In this document: in pieces, positions 47,584 to 57,277 of the stretch
How positions within the stretch are numbered: the first letter of the stretch is position 1
Layout: every line of letters begins with the position of its first letter
Source of the DNA: Clostridium sp.
Lineage (GTDB): Bacteria > Bacillota > Clostridia > Clostridiales > Clostridiaceae
NCBI GenBank assembly: GCA_017435645.1
Contig: JAFSER010000020.1
Coordinates: 1 to 64,000, forward strand
Direction of reading: 5' to 3'
DNA length: 64,000 nucleotides
Position numbers and translations under genes: made by a program
Notes under the pieces: generated by a model
The model's database searches: none
The model's input: the letters and a program-made list of their open reading frames with translations, nothing else
What the model was told of the DNA's origin: nothing

Positions 47584-47802
47584 TTAACTATTTTCTAGAT
47601 GCTTATCAATTAAATTTTGAATTGTATAGGTACATCTACTACCTTTACAAGCGCCTTTACATGCTCCTGTTACTTTAGAAACTTCTTCTACAGTGTGAGC
47701 ACCAGCTTTGATAGCATCTTTTATTTTAGATCTCGTTATTACCTTGCAAGTACAAACTTTAGTAATTTTATCAAGAACTTGTTCGTTTAAGTTATTTTCC
47801 AT
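47584..47802 (-). CDS. Bfd-like [2Fe-2S] protein
   Basis: 72 residues with CTC (C-x-C) followed by ACKGACKGSRC; four cysteines of a BFD-type [2Fe-2S] domain (C-x-C...C-x3-C pattern; here with an additional Cys). Small stand-alone Bfd proteins donate electrons, for example to release iron from ferritin-like stores. ATG behind AGGAGG. Single gene. Confidence 0.82.
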   Translation of the reverse strand: MENNLNEQVLDKITKVCTCKVITRSKIKDAIKAGAHTVEEVSKVTGACKGACKGSRCTYTIQNLIDKHLENS

Positions 47803-48071
47803 TGCTCTTTCCTCCTATAATATAAGAAATATGACTAAGGAAAATAAAGGGGATAAAGAAAAAATAATATTCATTCTTTATGAATATATTATAATAAGAT
47901 ATATTGAGAAAGTCAATACTAATTAATAAGAATTATCAATTAGTATTATTTATTAAATTATGAAAAATATTACATAAAGTAATTAAATTAAAAAAATATT
48001 GAAATATTATTAAACATATACTTTTATATTTAATTACTTTGTAGTAAAATAGGTATATGCTTTATAAAAAT

Positions 48072-48335
48072 AAAAACTGTGATTAGGAAAAGTACTTATT
48101 TAGATACTTTAAGAGAGTGGCTGTTTGGTGCGAAGTCATAGAGAAAAATAAGGAAAATCCCCTAGGAGTTTGAGGCTGAAAGGTTATTTTATACTAATTA
48201 AGTTTTCACGTTAGCCTGCGTTAAGGGATAGAGTATGATAGTACTCGAAATAAAAGTAGTTCTAATTTCATAGAATTCTTATAACCTTGGGTGGTATAGC
48301 GAATATCTTCGTCCTATTGGGCGGAGTTTTTTTAT
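48072..48335 (+). promoter_or_regulatory. T-box riboswitch of ileS
   Basis: T-box leader: apical-loop motif GGTGCGAA (48128-48135), T-box core GGGTGGTATAGCG (48289-48301), terminator CTTCGTCC / GGGCGGAG plus T-run (48307-48334). Aligning with the metG T-box places codon ATC (48157-48159, Ile) where the other has ATG, which agrees with the downstream gene. Binds uncharged tRNA-Ile and antiterminates. The remaining stretches 47803-48060 and 48336-48490 show nothing else. Confidence 0.9.
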
Positions 48336-48504
48336 TATATAAATATATTAAATTAAAAGAATAATTTTATATTCTATTTTCGTATAATTAGTTATTTATA
48401 GTTAATAATGTAAGATATATTGAATTTTTCATTAATTAAACTAGTATAGCCTTAAAGCAAAATAGATTATAAGTATAAATTGATAAACAGAAGGGAGATT
48501 CGGT

Positions 48505-51500
48505 ATGTACAAAAAGGTAGAATTACCAAAGGGTTTTGTAGGAATGGAAAAGAATGTTTCAGACCTATGGAAAGAGAAAAATGTAATTAAAAAGAATTTT
48601 GATATGAATCAAGATGGTGAATATTTTACATTCTATGATGGACCTCCAACAGCAAATGGAAGACCTCATGTAGGACACGTATTAACAAGAGTTATGAAGG
48701 ATATTATCCCAAGATATAAGGTTATGAAGGGATATAAAGTTATAAGAAAAGCTGGATGGGATACTCATGGGCTTCCTGTTGAACTTGAAATTGAAAAGAA
48801 ACTAGGAATTTCAGGTAAAGAACAAATAGAAGGTTATGGAGTTGAAAAATTCGTTAAAGAATGTAAGGAATCAGTATTTACTTATGTTAATATGTGGGAA
48901 AATATGACTAACCAAATAGGATATTGGGTAGATATGGAGCAACCTTATGTTACATATCATAATTCTTATATAGAATCAGTATGGTGGGCATTAAACCAAA
49001 TGTGGGAAAAAGGACTTTTATATAAAGGTCATAAAGTAATGCCTTATTGCCCAAGATGTGGAACTGGACTTTCTTCTCATGAGGTTTCACAAGGTTATAA
49101 AGATGTTAAGGACTTAACAGCTATAGTTAAATTTAAGGTTGAAGGCGAAGAAAATAAATATATATTAGCTTGGACAACAACTCCTTGGACACTTCCATCA
49201 AATTTAGCTTTATGTGTAAATCAAGCTTATGACTATATTGAAGCTAAAATTGGAGATGAAATATTAGTAGTTGCTAAGGATTTAGCATCAAAGGTATTAG
49301 GAGAAGACTACGAAGTAGTTAAAGAGTTTAAGGGTGCTGAATTATTAGGAGTTAAGTACGAAAGATTACTTCCATTTGGAAAAGTTGAAGGAAAAGCTTT
49401 CGAAGTTATTCATGGAGACTATGTAACATTATCAGATGGTACTGGTATAGTTCATATTGCTCCAGCATATGGTGAAGATGATAACTTTGTTGCAAAGAAA
49501 AATGGAATTACATTTATAAATTTAGTTGATGCAAGTGGTAACTTTGTTGATGAAGTAACTCCTTGGGCAGGAAAGTTTGTTAAAAAATGTGATGAAAGTA
49601 TAGTTAAATACTTAGAAGAAAATAATAAATTATTTAAAGCTGAAAAGCATACTCACTCATATCCACATTGTTGGAGATGTGATACGCCGCTTCTTTATTA
49701 TCCAAGAGAAAGCTGGTTTGTTGCTATGACTAAGCTTAGAGATAAGCTATTAGAAAATAACAATAAAATAAACTGGTATCCAGATAATATAAGAACGGGT
49801 AGATTTGGTAAGTTCTTAGAAAATGTTATTGACTGGGGTATTTCAAGAGATAGATATTGGGGAACACCACTTCCAATTTGGGAATGTGAATGTGGTCATA
49901 AGGAATGTATAGGAAGTATCGAACAATTAAAAGAAAAGGGAATTAACGTTCCAGATGATATAGAACTTCATAAACCATATATAGATGCTGTTAAATTAAA
50001 ATGTTCAAAATGTGAAAAGGAAATGACAAGAACAGCTGAAGTTATTGATTGTTGGTTTGATTCAGGTTCAATGCCTTTTGCACAATTACACTATCCATTT
50101 GAAAATAAAGAGTTATTTGATGCTAATTTCCCAGCTCAATTTATTTCAGAAGCTGTTGACCAAACAAGAGGTTGGTTCTACACATTATTAGCTATATCTA
50201 CAGCTATATTTGATACTAATCCTTTTGAAAACTGTATAGTTCTAGGACACGTATTAGATAAAAAAGGATTAAAAATGTCAAAATCAAAGGGAAATGTAGT
50301 AGATCCATTTGAAGTTTTAGATGCTCAAGGTGCAGATGCAACAAGATGGCATTTCTATACTGCAAGTGCTCCATGGCTTCCAACAAGATTCTCAATTGAT
50401 GATGTTGCAGAAGCTCAAAGAAAATTCTTAAGTACTTTATGGAATGTATATTCATTCTATGTATTATATGCAGATTTAGATAAATTCAATCCTTTAGAAT
50501 ACAAGGATTTTAAATCAGAAAATGTTATGGATAAATGGATAATGTCTAAGCTTAATACGTTAATTAAAGAAGTTGATGAAAATTTAGCTTCATACCAAAT
50601 AACTCAAGCTGCATTAATGATAGAAGACTTTACAGATGAATTATCAAACTGGTATGTAAGAAGAAATAGAGCAAGATATTGGTCAGAAGAATTAACTGAA
50701 GATAAAATTAGTGCTTATGTTACATTATATAGAGTATTAACTACTTTAGTTAAAGTAGCAGCTCCATTTGTACCTTTTGTTACAGAAGAAATTTATCAAA
50801 ATCTAGTTAGAGGTTTAGATAATTCTGCTGAAGAAAGTGTTCATTTATGTAAATGGCCATTAGTTGATGAAAATGCTATTGATAAAAATTTAGAAAAAGA
50901 AATGAATTTAGCTTATACTATAGTTAAGCTTGGAAGAAGTGCAAGAAATGGTGCTAACATCAAGAATAGACAGCCACTTTCTAAAATGTTATTATCAACA
51001 GATTCTATTCCAGCTTATTATGGAGATATTATAAAAGATGAGCTTAACATTAAATCTGTTGAATTTGGAGCAGATTTATCTCAATATGTTAATTTTGAGA
51101 TTAAACCAAATTTACCTGTGCTTGGTAGACAATATGGTAAGTTAATTCCTGGAATAAGAAAAGAAATAGCTTCAAGAAATCAAATGGAATTAGCTCAAAA
51201 TTTACAAAGTGGTGGAACTGAAGTAATTACAGTTGATGGAACAGAAATTACTTTAAATAGTGAAAGTGTACTTGTAACTATGCAAGGTTTAGAGGGGTAT
51301 GCTTTTGCTGGAGAAGGTGAAATTGGTGTTGTTCTAGATACTACAATTACAGAAGAGCTAAAAGAAGAAGGCCAAGTAAGAGAAATTAATTCAAAGATTC
51401 AAAATATGAGAAAAGAAAATGGATTTGAAGTTGCAGATAAAATAAATTTATTTGTTGCGGGTAATGAAGAATTAATTAATATTATTAATAAATATTCAGA

Positions 51501-51612
51501 AGTAATTAAGAGAGAAACATTAACTCAAGAAATATTTGTAGATGAAGCTGTAGAATATACGGAAACTGTTATTAATGGTGAGAAGTTAAATATGGCTGTA
51601 AAAGTAGTATAA
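48505..51612 (+). CDS. ileS: Isoleucyl-tRNA synthetase
   Basis: 1035 residues, class Ia. HIGH-type motif [13 protein letters not shown] near residue 50, editing domain (about 190-390; [11 protein letters not shown]), zinc-type cysteines in CPRCGTG, KMSKS as [14 protein letters not shown] about residue 590, anticodon-binding domain after 680. The 1035-aa long form is the eukaryotic-like/IleRS2-type length rather than the ~920-aa type; length alone is suggestive for mupirocin insensitivity but not proof. Controlled by its T-box. Confidence 0.96.
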   Translation: MYKKVELPKGFVGMEKNVSDLWKEKNVIKKNFDMNQDGEYFTFYDGPPTANGRPHVGHVLTRVMKDIIPRYKVMKGYKVIRKAGWDTHGLPVELEIEKKLGISGKEQIEGYGVEKFVKECKESVFTYVNMWENMTNQIGYWVDMEQPYVTYHNSYIESVWWALNQMWEKGLLYKGHKVMPYCPRCGTGLSSHEVSQGYKDVKDLTAIVKFKVEGEENKYILAWTTTPWTLPSNLALCVNQAYDYIEAKIGDEILVVAKDLASKVLGEDYEVVKEFKGAELLGVKYERLLPFGKVEGKAFEVIHGDYVTLSDGTGIVHIAPAYGEDDNFVAKKNGITFINLVDASGNFVDEVTPWAGKFVKKCDESIVKYLEENNKLFKAEKHTHSYPHCWRCDTPLLYYPRESWFVAMTKLRDKLLENNNKINWYPDNIRTGRFGKFLENVIDWGISRDRYWGTPLPIWECECGHKECIGSIEQLKEKGINVPDDIELHKPYIDAVKLKCSKCEKEMTRTAEVIDCWFDSGSMPFAQLHYPFENKELFDANFPAQFISEAVDQTRGWFYTLLAISTAIFDTNPFENCIVLGHVLDKKGLKMSKSKGNVVDPFEVLDAQGADATRWHFYTASAPWLPTRFSIDDVAEAQRKFLSTLWNVYSFYVLYADLDKFNPLEYKDFKSENVMDKWIMSKLNTLIKEVDENLASYQITQAALMIEDFTDELSNWYVRRNRARYWSEELTEDKISAYVTLYRVLTTLVKVAAPFVPFVTEEIYQNLVRGLDNSAEESVHLCKWPLVDENAIDKNLEKEMNLAYTIVKLGRSARNGANIKNRQPLSKMLLSTDSIPAYYGDIIKDELNIKSVEFGADLSQYVNFEIKPNLPVLGRQYGKLIPGIRKEIASRNQMELAQNLQSGGTEVITVDGTEITLNSESVLVTMQGLEGYAFAGEGEIGVVLDTTITEELKEEGQVREINSKIQNMRKENGFEVADKINLFVAGNEELINIINKYSEVIKRETLTQEIFVDEAVEYTETVINGEKLNMAVKVV

Positions 51613-51626
51613 GATATATTTAATAT

Positions 51627-51666
51627 TAAAAGGTTAGAAGTTTTTTGATAATTTCTAACCTTTTAT
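51627..51666 (+). terminator. Terminator of ileS
   Basis: Hairpin AAAAGGTTAGAA / TTTCTAACCTTTT with T-run. Confidence 0.85.
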
Positions 51667-51894
51667 TAGGATAAAATGTGAAAATAGTACTAAAATAGCT
51701 ATTAGTATATCTTTTTATAGTATATAATATATATATATCTACCAATACGTAGATATTATGTAAAATATTAATAGATATTATGCAATATTAAGTTATTATG
51801 AAGAATAAAAATGAATATTGTATAAACTATTTGTAAATAGTATAATTATTGTTAAAATGAGATAAAATATAAAAATTAAAATGGAGTGATGTGC

Positions 51895-52893
51895 ATGGCT
51901 ACTTCTATAAAGGATGTTGCTAAGGAAGCTGGAGTATCAATTGCTACAGTTTCTAGAGTTTTAAATGACATAGATGTTGTTAATGAAGACACAAAGAAGA
52001 AGGTTTTAGATGCTATTAACAAATTAGGATATAGACCGAATATAGTAGCGAGAAGTTTAAAAACTCAAAGAACAAAGACTGTAGGTATCTTAGTTCCAGA
52101 TATATCAAGTGGAGTATATCCAGAGATAGTTAGAGGTGCAGAAGATGTTGCTAATATATATGATTATAATGTAATTTTATGTAATTCAGATTTTGATAGC
52201 GAAAAAGATAAAGAATATTTAAGAGTTTTAAGAGAGAAGATGGTTGATGGAGTTATTTATATGAGCTCATCTTTACAAGAAGAAACTTTAAATATAATAA
52301 ATGAATTAAACCTAACTACAGTTTTAGTTGAAAGTAAAGATAAGGAAGAAAGCTTACCAAGTGTTACTATAGATAATATTAAAGCTTCAAAGGAAGCAAC
52401 TAAGTATTTATTAAATAAAGGATTATCTAATATTGCCTTTGCAGGTGCAAAAAAAGATAGTATGAACGCTTGGGGAGAAAGATATTTAGGATATGAACAA
52501 GCCTTAATTGAGTGTGGAAAGACAGTAGTTCAGGACTTAGTATACAATGGAGGATTAAAAGTTAAAAGTGGATATGAAGCAGTAAAATGTTTTGAAAATA
52601 GCAATAAAGAATATGATGCAATAGTATGTGCTTCAGATGAAATTGCTATGGGTGCTATTAATGCTTTAAGAGAAATAGGAAAGAGAGTTCCTGAAGATGT
52701 AAGCGTAATAGGATTTAATAATAGTATAATGGCTTCTGTTTTTTATCCTAAAATAACCACAGTTAATCAACCAAGTTATGATATGGGATCGGTTGCAATG
52801 AGAATGCTTATAAAAATGCTTAGTAAAAGAGAACTTGAAGAATCTCAGTTTGTTCTTGATTATACATTAGTAGAAAGAGATAGTTGTAAGTAA
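51895..52893 (+). CDS. ccpA: LacI-family regulator, catabolite control protein A
   Basis: 332 residues. LacI helix-turn-helix (SIKDVAKEAGVSIATVSRVLN) and hinge (YRPNIVARSLKTQ), then a periplasmic-binding-like effector domain (GILVPDISSGVYPEIVRGAE; ending NQPSYDMGSVAMRML). The close match to CcpA/RegA-type regulators (KTQRTKTVGILVPDI) makes CcpA the best call; LacI specificity cannot be certain. ATG 51895 follows ATGGAG at 8 bases; the in-frame earlier codons at 51886-51889 overlap it. A cre-like site lies just downstream. Confidence 0.82.
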   Translation: MATSIKDVAKEAGVSIATVSRVLNDIDVVNEDTKKKVLDAINKLGYRPNIVARSLKTQRTKTVGILVPDISSGVYPEIVRGAEDVANIYDYNVILCNSDFDSEKDKEYLRVLREKMVDGVIYMSSSLQEETLNIINELNLTTVLVESKDKEESLPSVTIDNIKASKEATKYLLNKGLSNIAFAGAKKDSMNAWGERYLGYEQALIECGKTVVQDLVYNGGLKVKSGYEAVKCFENSNKEYDAIVCASDEIAMGAINALREIGKRVPEDVSVIGFNNSIMASVFYPKITTVNQPSYDMGSVAMRMLIKMLSKRELEESQFVLDYTLVERDSCK

Positions 52894-52912
52894 TATTTGA
52901 GTTAAAATACAT

Positions 52913-52967
52913 AAAAAGTATCTGTATAAATAACAAGTAATATTTATATAGATGCTTTTTATTTTTT
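52913..52967 (+). terminator. Terminator of ccpA
   Basis: Long hairpin AAAAAGTATCTGTATAAATA / ATATTTATATAGATGCTTTTT with TTTTTT. Confidence 0.85.
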
Positions 52968-53088
52968 AAGTTAAATAAAATAAATAGTATTATTTATTAT
53001 TTTATTAAGTTATACGTATAAATGTTAAGATAATATCATAATAATTATAAGAATCTACAGAAAATATCAATATTTTTGAAATTAATTG

Positions 53089-53145
53089 TTGTTAGGAAAT
53101 AAAAGCCATGATATAATAATATTAACAAATCACTAAACGGTTTCA
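53089..53145 (+). promoter_or_regulatory. Promoter with cre-like site after ccpA
   Basis: TTGTTA (53089-53094), 17-bp spacer, TATAAT (53112-53117). ACTAAACGGTTTCA (53132-53145) fits the CcpA operator consensus TGWAANCGNTNWCA at 12 of 14 positions and lies just after the expected start. Confidence 0.55.
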
Positions 53146-53262
53146 CATTTCGACTGTGTGTAATAATTAATGTATATTGATTAGAATGGGTAACTAATCA
53201 TTGAGAAATTTAGGTTAAGGTCAATAAAAAACAACTTCTATAATTATAGAAGTTGTTTTTTT
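53124..53262 (+). ncRNA. Candidate CcpA-controlled small RNA
   Basis: About 140 nt from the promoter above to a strong terminator (53226-53262). No ORF longer than four codons. Contains a hairpin TGATTAG / CTAATCA (53178-53200). The terminator is shared with the minus-strand gene that follows, so it is not by itself proof of a plus transcript. Confidence 0.4.
53226..53262. terminator. Bidirectional terminator
   Basis: Hairpin AAAAACAACTTCTAT / ATAGAAGTTGTTTTT, A- and T-run flanked; ends the 61-aa minus gene and any plus transcript. Confidence 0.85.
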
Positions 53263-53293
53263 ATTTAAATATATTATTTTCTTTAAGATAGTA

Positions 53294-53479
53294 CTATAGG
53301 ATACCTTCTATTTTCAAGATATTTTCTAATTCCTGAACTTTTTCTGTTAGTGTTAAAAATTTCTCTCTTAATCTATCTTTAGGAAGATTATTATCATCTA
53401 TAAATTTTACCATATCATCTACTGTTTGCAGTGCTTCATCTATATCTTGTTGAGCTATTTTTAAGTTTGATTCCTTCAT
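53294..53479 (-). CDS. Small coiled-coil hypothetical protein (61 aa)
   Basis: 61 residues, acidic, with heptad-like leucines (DEALQTVDDMVKFIDDN, LTEKVQELENIL), so a short coiled coil. Ribosome site AAAGGAG. Unrecognised; stand-alone and convergent with the ncRNA candidate. Confidence 0.65.
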   Translation of the reverse strand: MKESNLKIAQQDIDEALQTVDDMVKFIDDNNLPKDRLREKFLTLTEKVQELENILKIEGIL

Positions 53480-53593
53480 AAGTTATCTCCTTTTATGAAT
53501 TTAAACATAATTAATATTATACATTAATCCTATCACTAATAAATACTATATTCAAGTCATATATTATATAAGAAATTAGTATGAGGTGGTATT

Positions 53594-54169
53594 TTGATAA
53601 ATTATATTTGGTTTATTATGATTTTTTTAGGAATACTGATTGGGTTATTTAGTGGAGATGGAGAGGTTATATCTAAGTCAATAATAAACTCTGCTGATTC
53701 AACAGTATCAATGGTTTTAGGATTAGTTGGCTTAATGTGTTTTTGGTGTGGAGTTATGAAGATTGCTGAAAATAGTGGTTTTACAAATAAATTAGCTAAG
53801 ATATTAAAACCTATTTTAAAATTAATTTTTAAGGAAGCTGCAAAAGATGAGAAGGCATTAGGAGCTATAGTAATGAACATAACAGCTAATATGATGGGAC
53901 TTGGAAATGCAGCAACACCTTTTGGAATAAAGGCTATGCAAGAGATGGATAGGCTAAATAAGAAAAAAGATGTAGCATCTAATGATATGGTATTATTTTT
54001 AGTATTAAATGCAGCATGTATCCAGTTGGTACCATCAACAGTTATTTCAATAAGAGCAGCAGTTGGTTCCAGCAATCCGGGAGTGATAATTCTTCCGGCA
54101 ATTTTATCTAGTACAGTAGCAGCCATAACTGGAGTGATCTTATGTAAGGTGCTACAAAAATATTTTTAG
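53594..54169 (+). CDS. spmA: Spore maturation protein A
   Basis: 191 residues, polytopic Gate-domain membrane protein (MVLGLVGLMCFWCGVMKIAE, NMMGLGNAATPFGIKAM and the last-part ISIRAAVGSSNPG). With SpmB it is needed for spore core dehydration in bacilli and clostridia. TTG start behind GAGGTGG. Thirteen bases before spmB. A CATATATTA (53558-53566) shared with csp and sleC lies upstream. Confidence 0.92.
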   Translation: MINYIWFIMIFLGILIGLFSGDGEVISKSIINSADSTVSMVLGLVGLMCFWCGVMKIAENSGFTNKLAKILKPILKLIFKEAAKDEKALGAIVMNITANMMGLGNAATPFGIKAMQEMDRLNKKKDVASNDMVLFLVLNAACIQLVPSTVISIRAAVGSSNPGVIILPAILSSTVAAITGVILCKVLQKYF

Positions 54170-54181
54170 GAGAGGTAAGAT

Positions 54182-54706
54182 ATGTTTCAGTATATAACGA
54201 AAAGTATAATTCCAATAATAGTAGTTATCATAATAACTTATGGAATGTTTAAGGGAAAAAAAGTGTATGAATGGTTTATAGAAGGAGCTAAGGAAGGATT
54301 AAAAGTTTGTCTTAATATTTTTCCATATCTTTTAGCTATGATAATAGCAGTTAATATATTTAGGGAAGCTAAGCTATTGGATTTATTAAATAATTTAATA
54401 GCACCAATAAGCAATTTAATAGGACTTCCAAAGGAGATAGTTCCATTAGTTTTAGTAAAGCCTTTATCAGGAAGTGGGGCTATTGGGATTTTAACAGATA
54501 TAGTAAAAACATATGGAGCAGATAGCTACATAGGCTTAATATCATCAGTAATTATGGGGACAACTGAAACTATTTTTTATACTGTTACTGTATACTTTGG
54601 AGCAGTACAAATAAAGAAAATAAGACATACTTTATGGGCTGCAATTTTAGCAGATTTAACTGCAATTATAGTTTCTATATTTTTAGTTACAAAACTTTTA
54701 TTTTAA
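54182..54706 (+). CDS. spmB: Spore maturation protein B
   Basis: 174 residues, paralogous Gate-domain protein (GAKEGLKVCLNIFPYLLAMIIAV, LVKPLSGSGAIGILTDI, MGTTETIFYTVTVYFG). Partner of SpmA, same operon. ATG after GGAGAGG. Confidence 0.93.
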   Translation: MFQYITKSIIPIIVVIIITYGMFKGKKVYEWFIEGAKEGLKVCLNIFPYLLAMIIAVNIFREAKLLDLLNNLIAPISNLIGLPKEIVPLVLVKPLSGSGAIGILTDIVKTYGADSYIGLISSVIMGTTETIFYTVTVYFGAVQIKKIRHTLWAAILADLTAIIVSIFLVTKLLF

Positions 54707-54814
54707 GTATTATTTGATATTTAAAATTGAAAAATAAGTAATCCATTTGTAACATATATAATTAAAATTAATATATAATATAAATGTATAAATTAAGGAG
54801 GATAGATATTATAA

Positions 54815-55018
54815 ATGAAGTTGCTTGAATTATTTTTCTTAACAGAAGAAGAGATAGGAGTATTAGCTATTTATTTAATTTATGGAATAGCATTAGGAGT
54901 ACTTATTGGTATATTTATAAGTAAAATAGAGTTATGCTTTGCGTTAGGAGGAGTTGTTTCTATTATAATATCGCTCTTTAGAATATATATAAATAGAATT
55001 AATCTAAATAAACTTTAG
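54815..55018 (+). CDS. Small membrane protein (67 aa)
   Basis: 67 residues with two hydrophobic helices separated by a short basic turn (GIFISKIELCF). AAGGAGG lies 13 bases before the ATG, a little far, so a non-ATG start is possible. Function unknown; followed by its own terminator (55044-55078). Confidence 0.55.
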   Translation: MKLLELFFLTEEEIGVLAIYLIYGIALGVLIGIFISKIELCFALGGVVSIIISLFRIYINRINLNKL

Positions 55019-55043
55019 TAATAAATATGTATTTTACTTTTAA

Positions 55044-55078
55044 TAAGCTATATAATAAAATTTATATAGCTTTTTTAA
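55044..55078 (+). terminator. Terminator after the 67-aa gene
   Basis: Hairpin AAGCTATATAA / TTATATAGCTT with TTTTTT. Confidence 0.8.
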
Positions 55079-55130
55079 TTTTAAATTAAAATAAAAGTGG
55101 TTTTGTTTATTTACTAGGGGGTATAGGAAT

Positions 55131-55571
55131 ATGTCTACAGAAAAATTTTATATTATTAATGAAAAAATTTTTCCAGATATTTTTAAGAAAGTATTAGAAG
55201 TTAAAGAAAAGATTGCAACTGGTAAGGCGAAGGATGTTAGTCAAGCTGTTAAATTAACAGGAATAAGTAGAAGTACATATTATAAGTATAAAGATTATAT
55301 ATTTTCTATGCCAGAGAAGTTTAATAGCAAAAAAATAACATTAGTTGTACTAATATCTCAAGAAACAGGAGCCTTATCAAAGGTTTTAGATTGCATTAAT
55401 TTTAATAAAGGAAATATACTAACTATTAATCAGGATATTCCTATTAATAATGTTATTAATGTAACTATAACATTAGATATATCAAGTATGAAAAGAGATT
55501 TAAAACATTTAGTATATACATTAAGAGGGTTGAATAATGTAGTAAGTGTTAAAATCTTAGCTATGGAGTAA
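55131..55571 (+). CDS. ACT-domain protein, PheB/UPF0735 type
   Basis: 146 residues. N-terminal small helix-turn-helix-like region (VSQAVKLTGISRSTYYKYKDYIF) followed by an ACT domain (about 73-146: TLVVLISQETGALSKVLDCINFNKGNI). UPF0735/PheB-like; ACT domains bind amino acids, so a sensor or regulator linked to amino-acid metabolism. Ribosome site GGGGG. Twelve bases before pepP, likely co-transcribed. Confidence 0.88.
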   Translation: MSTEKFYIINEKIFPDIFKKVLEVKEKIATGKAKDVSQAVKLTGISRSTYYKYKDYIFSMPEKFNSKKITLVVLISQETGALSKVLDCINFNKGNILTINQDIPINNVINVTITLDISSMKRDLKHLVYTLRGLNNVVSVKILAME

Positions 55572-55583
55572 AGGAGGAGAAAA

Positions 55584-56816
55584 ATGAAAAAGGATTTTTA
55601 CAAGAGAAATAGAAAAAATCTATTAGATAAAATGTCGGAAAATTCTTTATTGATATTATTTGCAGGTGAAGCACCTAAAAAGACTGCAGATGAAAAATAT
55701 CCATTTACACCTAATAGAAATTTTTATTATCTAACAGGTATTGATGAAGAAAAACATGTTTTGGTTCTATTAAAGTTAGATGGAAATATTGAAGAATACT
55801 TATTTATTAAGGAAATTGATCCTGTAAAAGAAAAATGGGAAGGAAAAACTATAAGAAAAGAAGAAGTATTTGATATAAATGATATAAAAAAAGTTAAGTA
55901 CTTAGATGAATTTAATAATTTTATAGATCAGATTATATTAAATAGAGAAGATATTAATATATATTTAGATTTAGAAGAAGGTAATGAATCTTATAATTTT
56001 GCAAGGAATCTTAAAGAGAAATATTATAATATACACATAAAAAATATTTTTAAATTAATAGGTGATTTAAGATTAGTTAAATCAAGTGAAGAAATAGATA
56101 AATTGAGAAAAGCAATAGAAATAACAATAGAAGGTGTAGAAGCTTTAATGCGAAATTCTAAAGTTGGAATGAAGGAGTATGAACTAGAAGCATATTTTGA
56201 CTTTGTTTGTAAGAAAAGAGGCGTTAAGGATTTAGCTTTTAAAACTATTGCAGCTACAGGGAAAAATGCAACTGTATTACATTATGTAAGTAATGATTCT
56301 GAATTGAAGGATGGAGATTTAATACTGTTTGATCTAGGAGCTCAATATAAGTATTATAATTCAGATATATCAAGAACCTTCCCTGTTAATGGAAAATTTA
56401 CTGATAGACAAAAAGCTGTGTATAATGCAGTTCTTAGGGTTAATGAAAGAGTTATAAAAGAGCTTAAACCTGGAGTAAGATTTATAGATATAAACAATAA
56501 AGCAACTGAATGGATAGCAGAAGAATGTGTTAATTTAGGGCTTATAAAAGATAAAAAGGATGTAAATAAATATTATTATCACAGTATAGGTCATAGTTTG
56601 GGATTAGATACTCATGACATAAATATAGATCGTAAAAATACTGTTTTAGAAGCAGGAATGGTTTATACAGTTGAACCAGGTATATATATTGAAGAAGAAG
56701 GTATAGGAATAAGAATAGAAGATGATGTTTTAATCACTGAAAATGGTTATGAAGTATTAACTAAAGACATGATTAAAACCGTTGAAGAAATAGAATATTT
56801 TATGAAAAATAGTTAA
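55584..56816 (+). CDS. Xaa-Pro aminopeptidase (aminopeptidase P)
   Basis: 410 residues, two-domain pita-bread metalloprotease: N-terminal RNLLDKMSENSLLILFAG and NRNFYYLTG; catalytic C-terminal domain with metal ligands Asp in LILFDLGAQYKYYNSDISRTF, His in YHSIGHSLGLDTHD, Glu in YTVEPGIYIEEEGIGIRIEDD. Removes the N-terminal residue before Pro. Strong ribosome site AAAGGAGG. Confidence 0.94.
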   Translation: MKKDFYKRNRKNLLDKMSENSLLILFAGEAPKKTADEKYPFTPNRNFYYLTGIDEEKHVLVLLKLDGNIEEYLFIKEIDPVKEKWEGKTIRKEEVFDINDIKKVKYLDEFNNFIDQIILNREDINIYLDLEEGNESYNFARNLKEKYYNIHIKNIFKLIGDLRLVKSSEEIDKLRKAIEITIEGVEALMRNSKVGMKEYELEAYFDFVCKKRGVKDLAFKTIAATGKNATVLHYVSNDSELKDGDLILFDLGAQYKYYNSDISRTFPVNGKFTDRQKAVYNAVLRVNERVIKELKPGVRFIDINNKATEWIAEECVNLGLIKDKKDVNKYYYHSIGHSLGLDTHDINIDRKNTVLEAGMVYTVEPGIYIEEEGIGIRIEDDVLITENGYEVLTKDMIKTVEEIEYFMKNS

Positions 56817-56892
56817 AAAATTATAATAAGATATATATTGCAAAAATAGTATAAAAAATGTATAATAATACAGTAAAATAAACGCAAATAAC

Positions 56893-57066
56893 GACAAGGA
56901 TAGAGGCGCGATACTTAATAGTACTATTAATGAGTTAAGCACTATGAATTAATAGGAAAGGAATTATCGCCGAAGCGTATGATTAATGCTTTAATATCAT
57001 ATAGCTGGGGTTGCATAGAATATATGTAACACTGTCACAATTTTTTGTGGGGAGCTATCACTTAGG
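56893..57066 (+). promoter_or_regulatory. Lysine riboswitch (L box)
   Basis: Conserved pieces in order: GATAGAGGCGCGA (56899-56911), AGTA (56920-56923), GGAAAGGAATTATCGCCGAAG (about 56955-56975), GGGGTTGCATAGAATATATGTAAC and GGGGAGCTATCA (57049-57060). Binds lysine and, with the terminator at 57102, turns the downstream gene off. Confidence 0.93.
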
Positions 57067-57101
57067 GATTTAAATATTATTATTTTTTGTAAGTATATTC
57101 T

Positions 57102-57129
57102 GCCTTGAGTGAAGACTCAAGGCTTTTTT
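57102..57129 (+). terminator. Terminator of the lysine riboswitch
   Basis: GCCTTGAGT / ACTCAAGGC stem with a four-base loop and TTTTTTT, the off-state structure. Confidence 0.9.
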
Positions 57130-57277
57130 TATTCTTAAGAATTAATAAAAAGTATATAAATATAAATTAAAAAATATTAGCTTTTAAAACTAAAAAAGTT
57201 AATTTAAGTAGTTTATAAATATGCTTCTTAATAATTCTATCCAGAAATTATTTGTAAAATATTGTAGGAGGATTACT

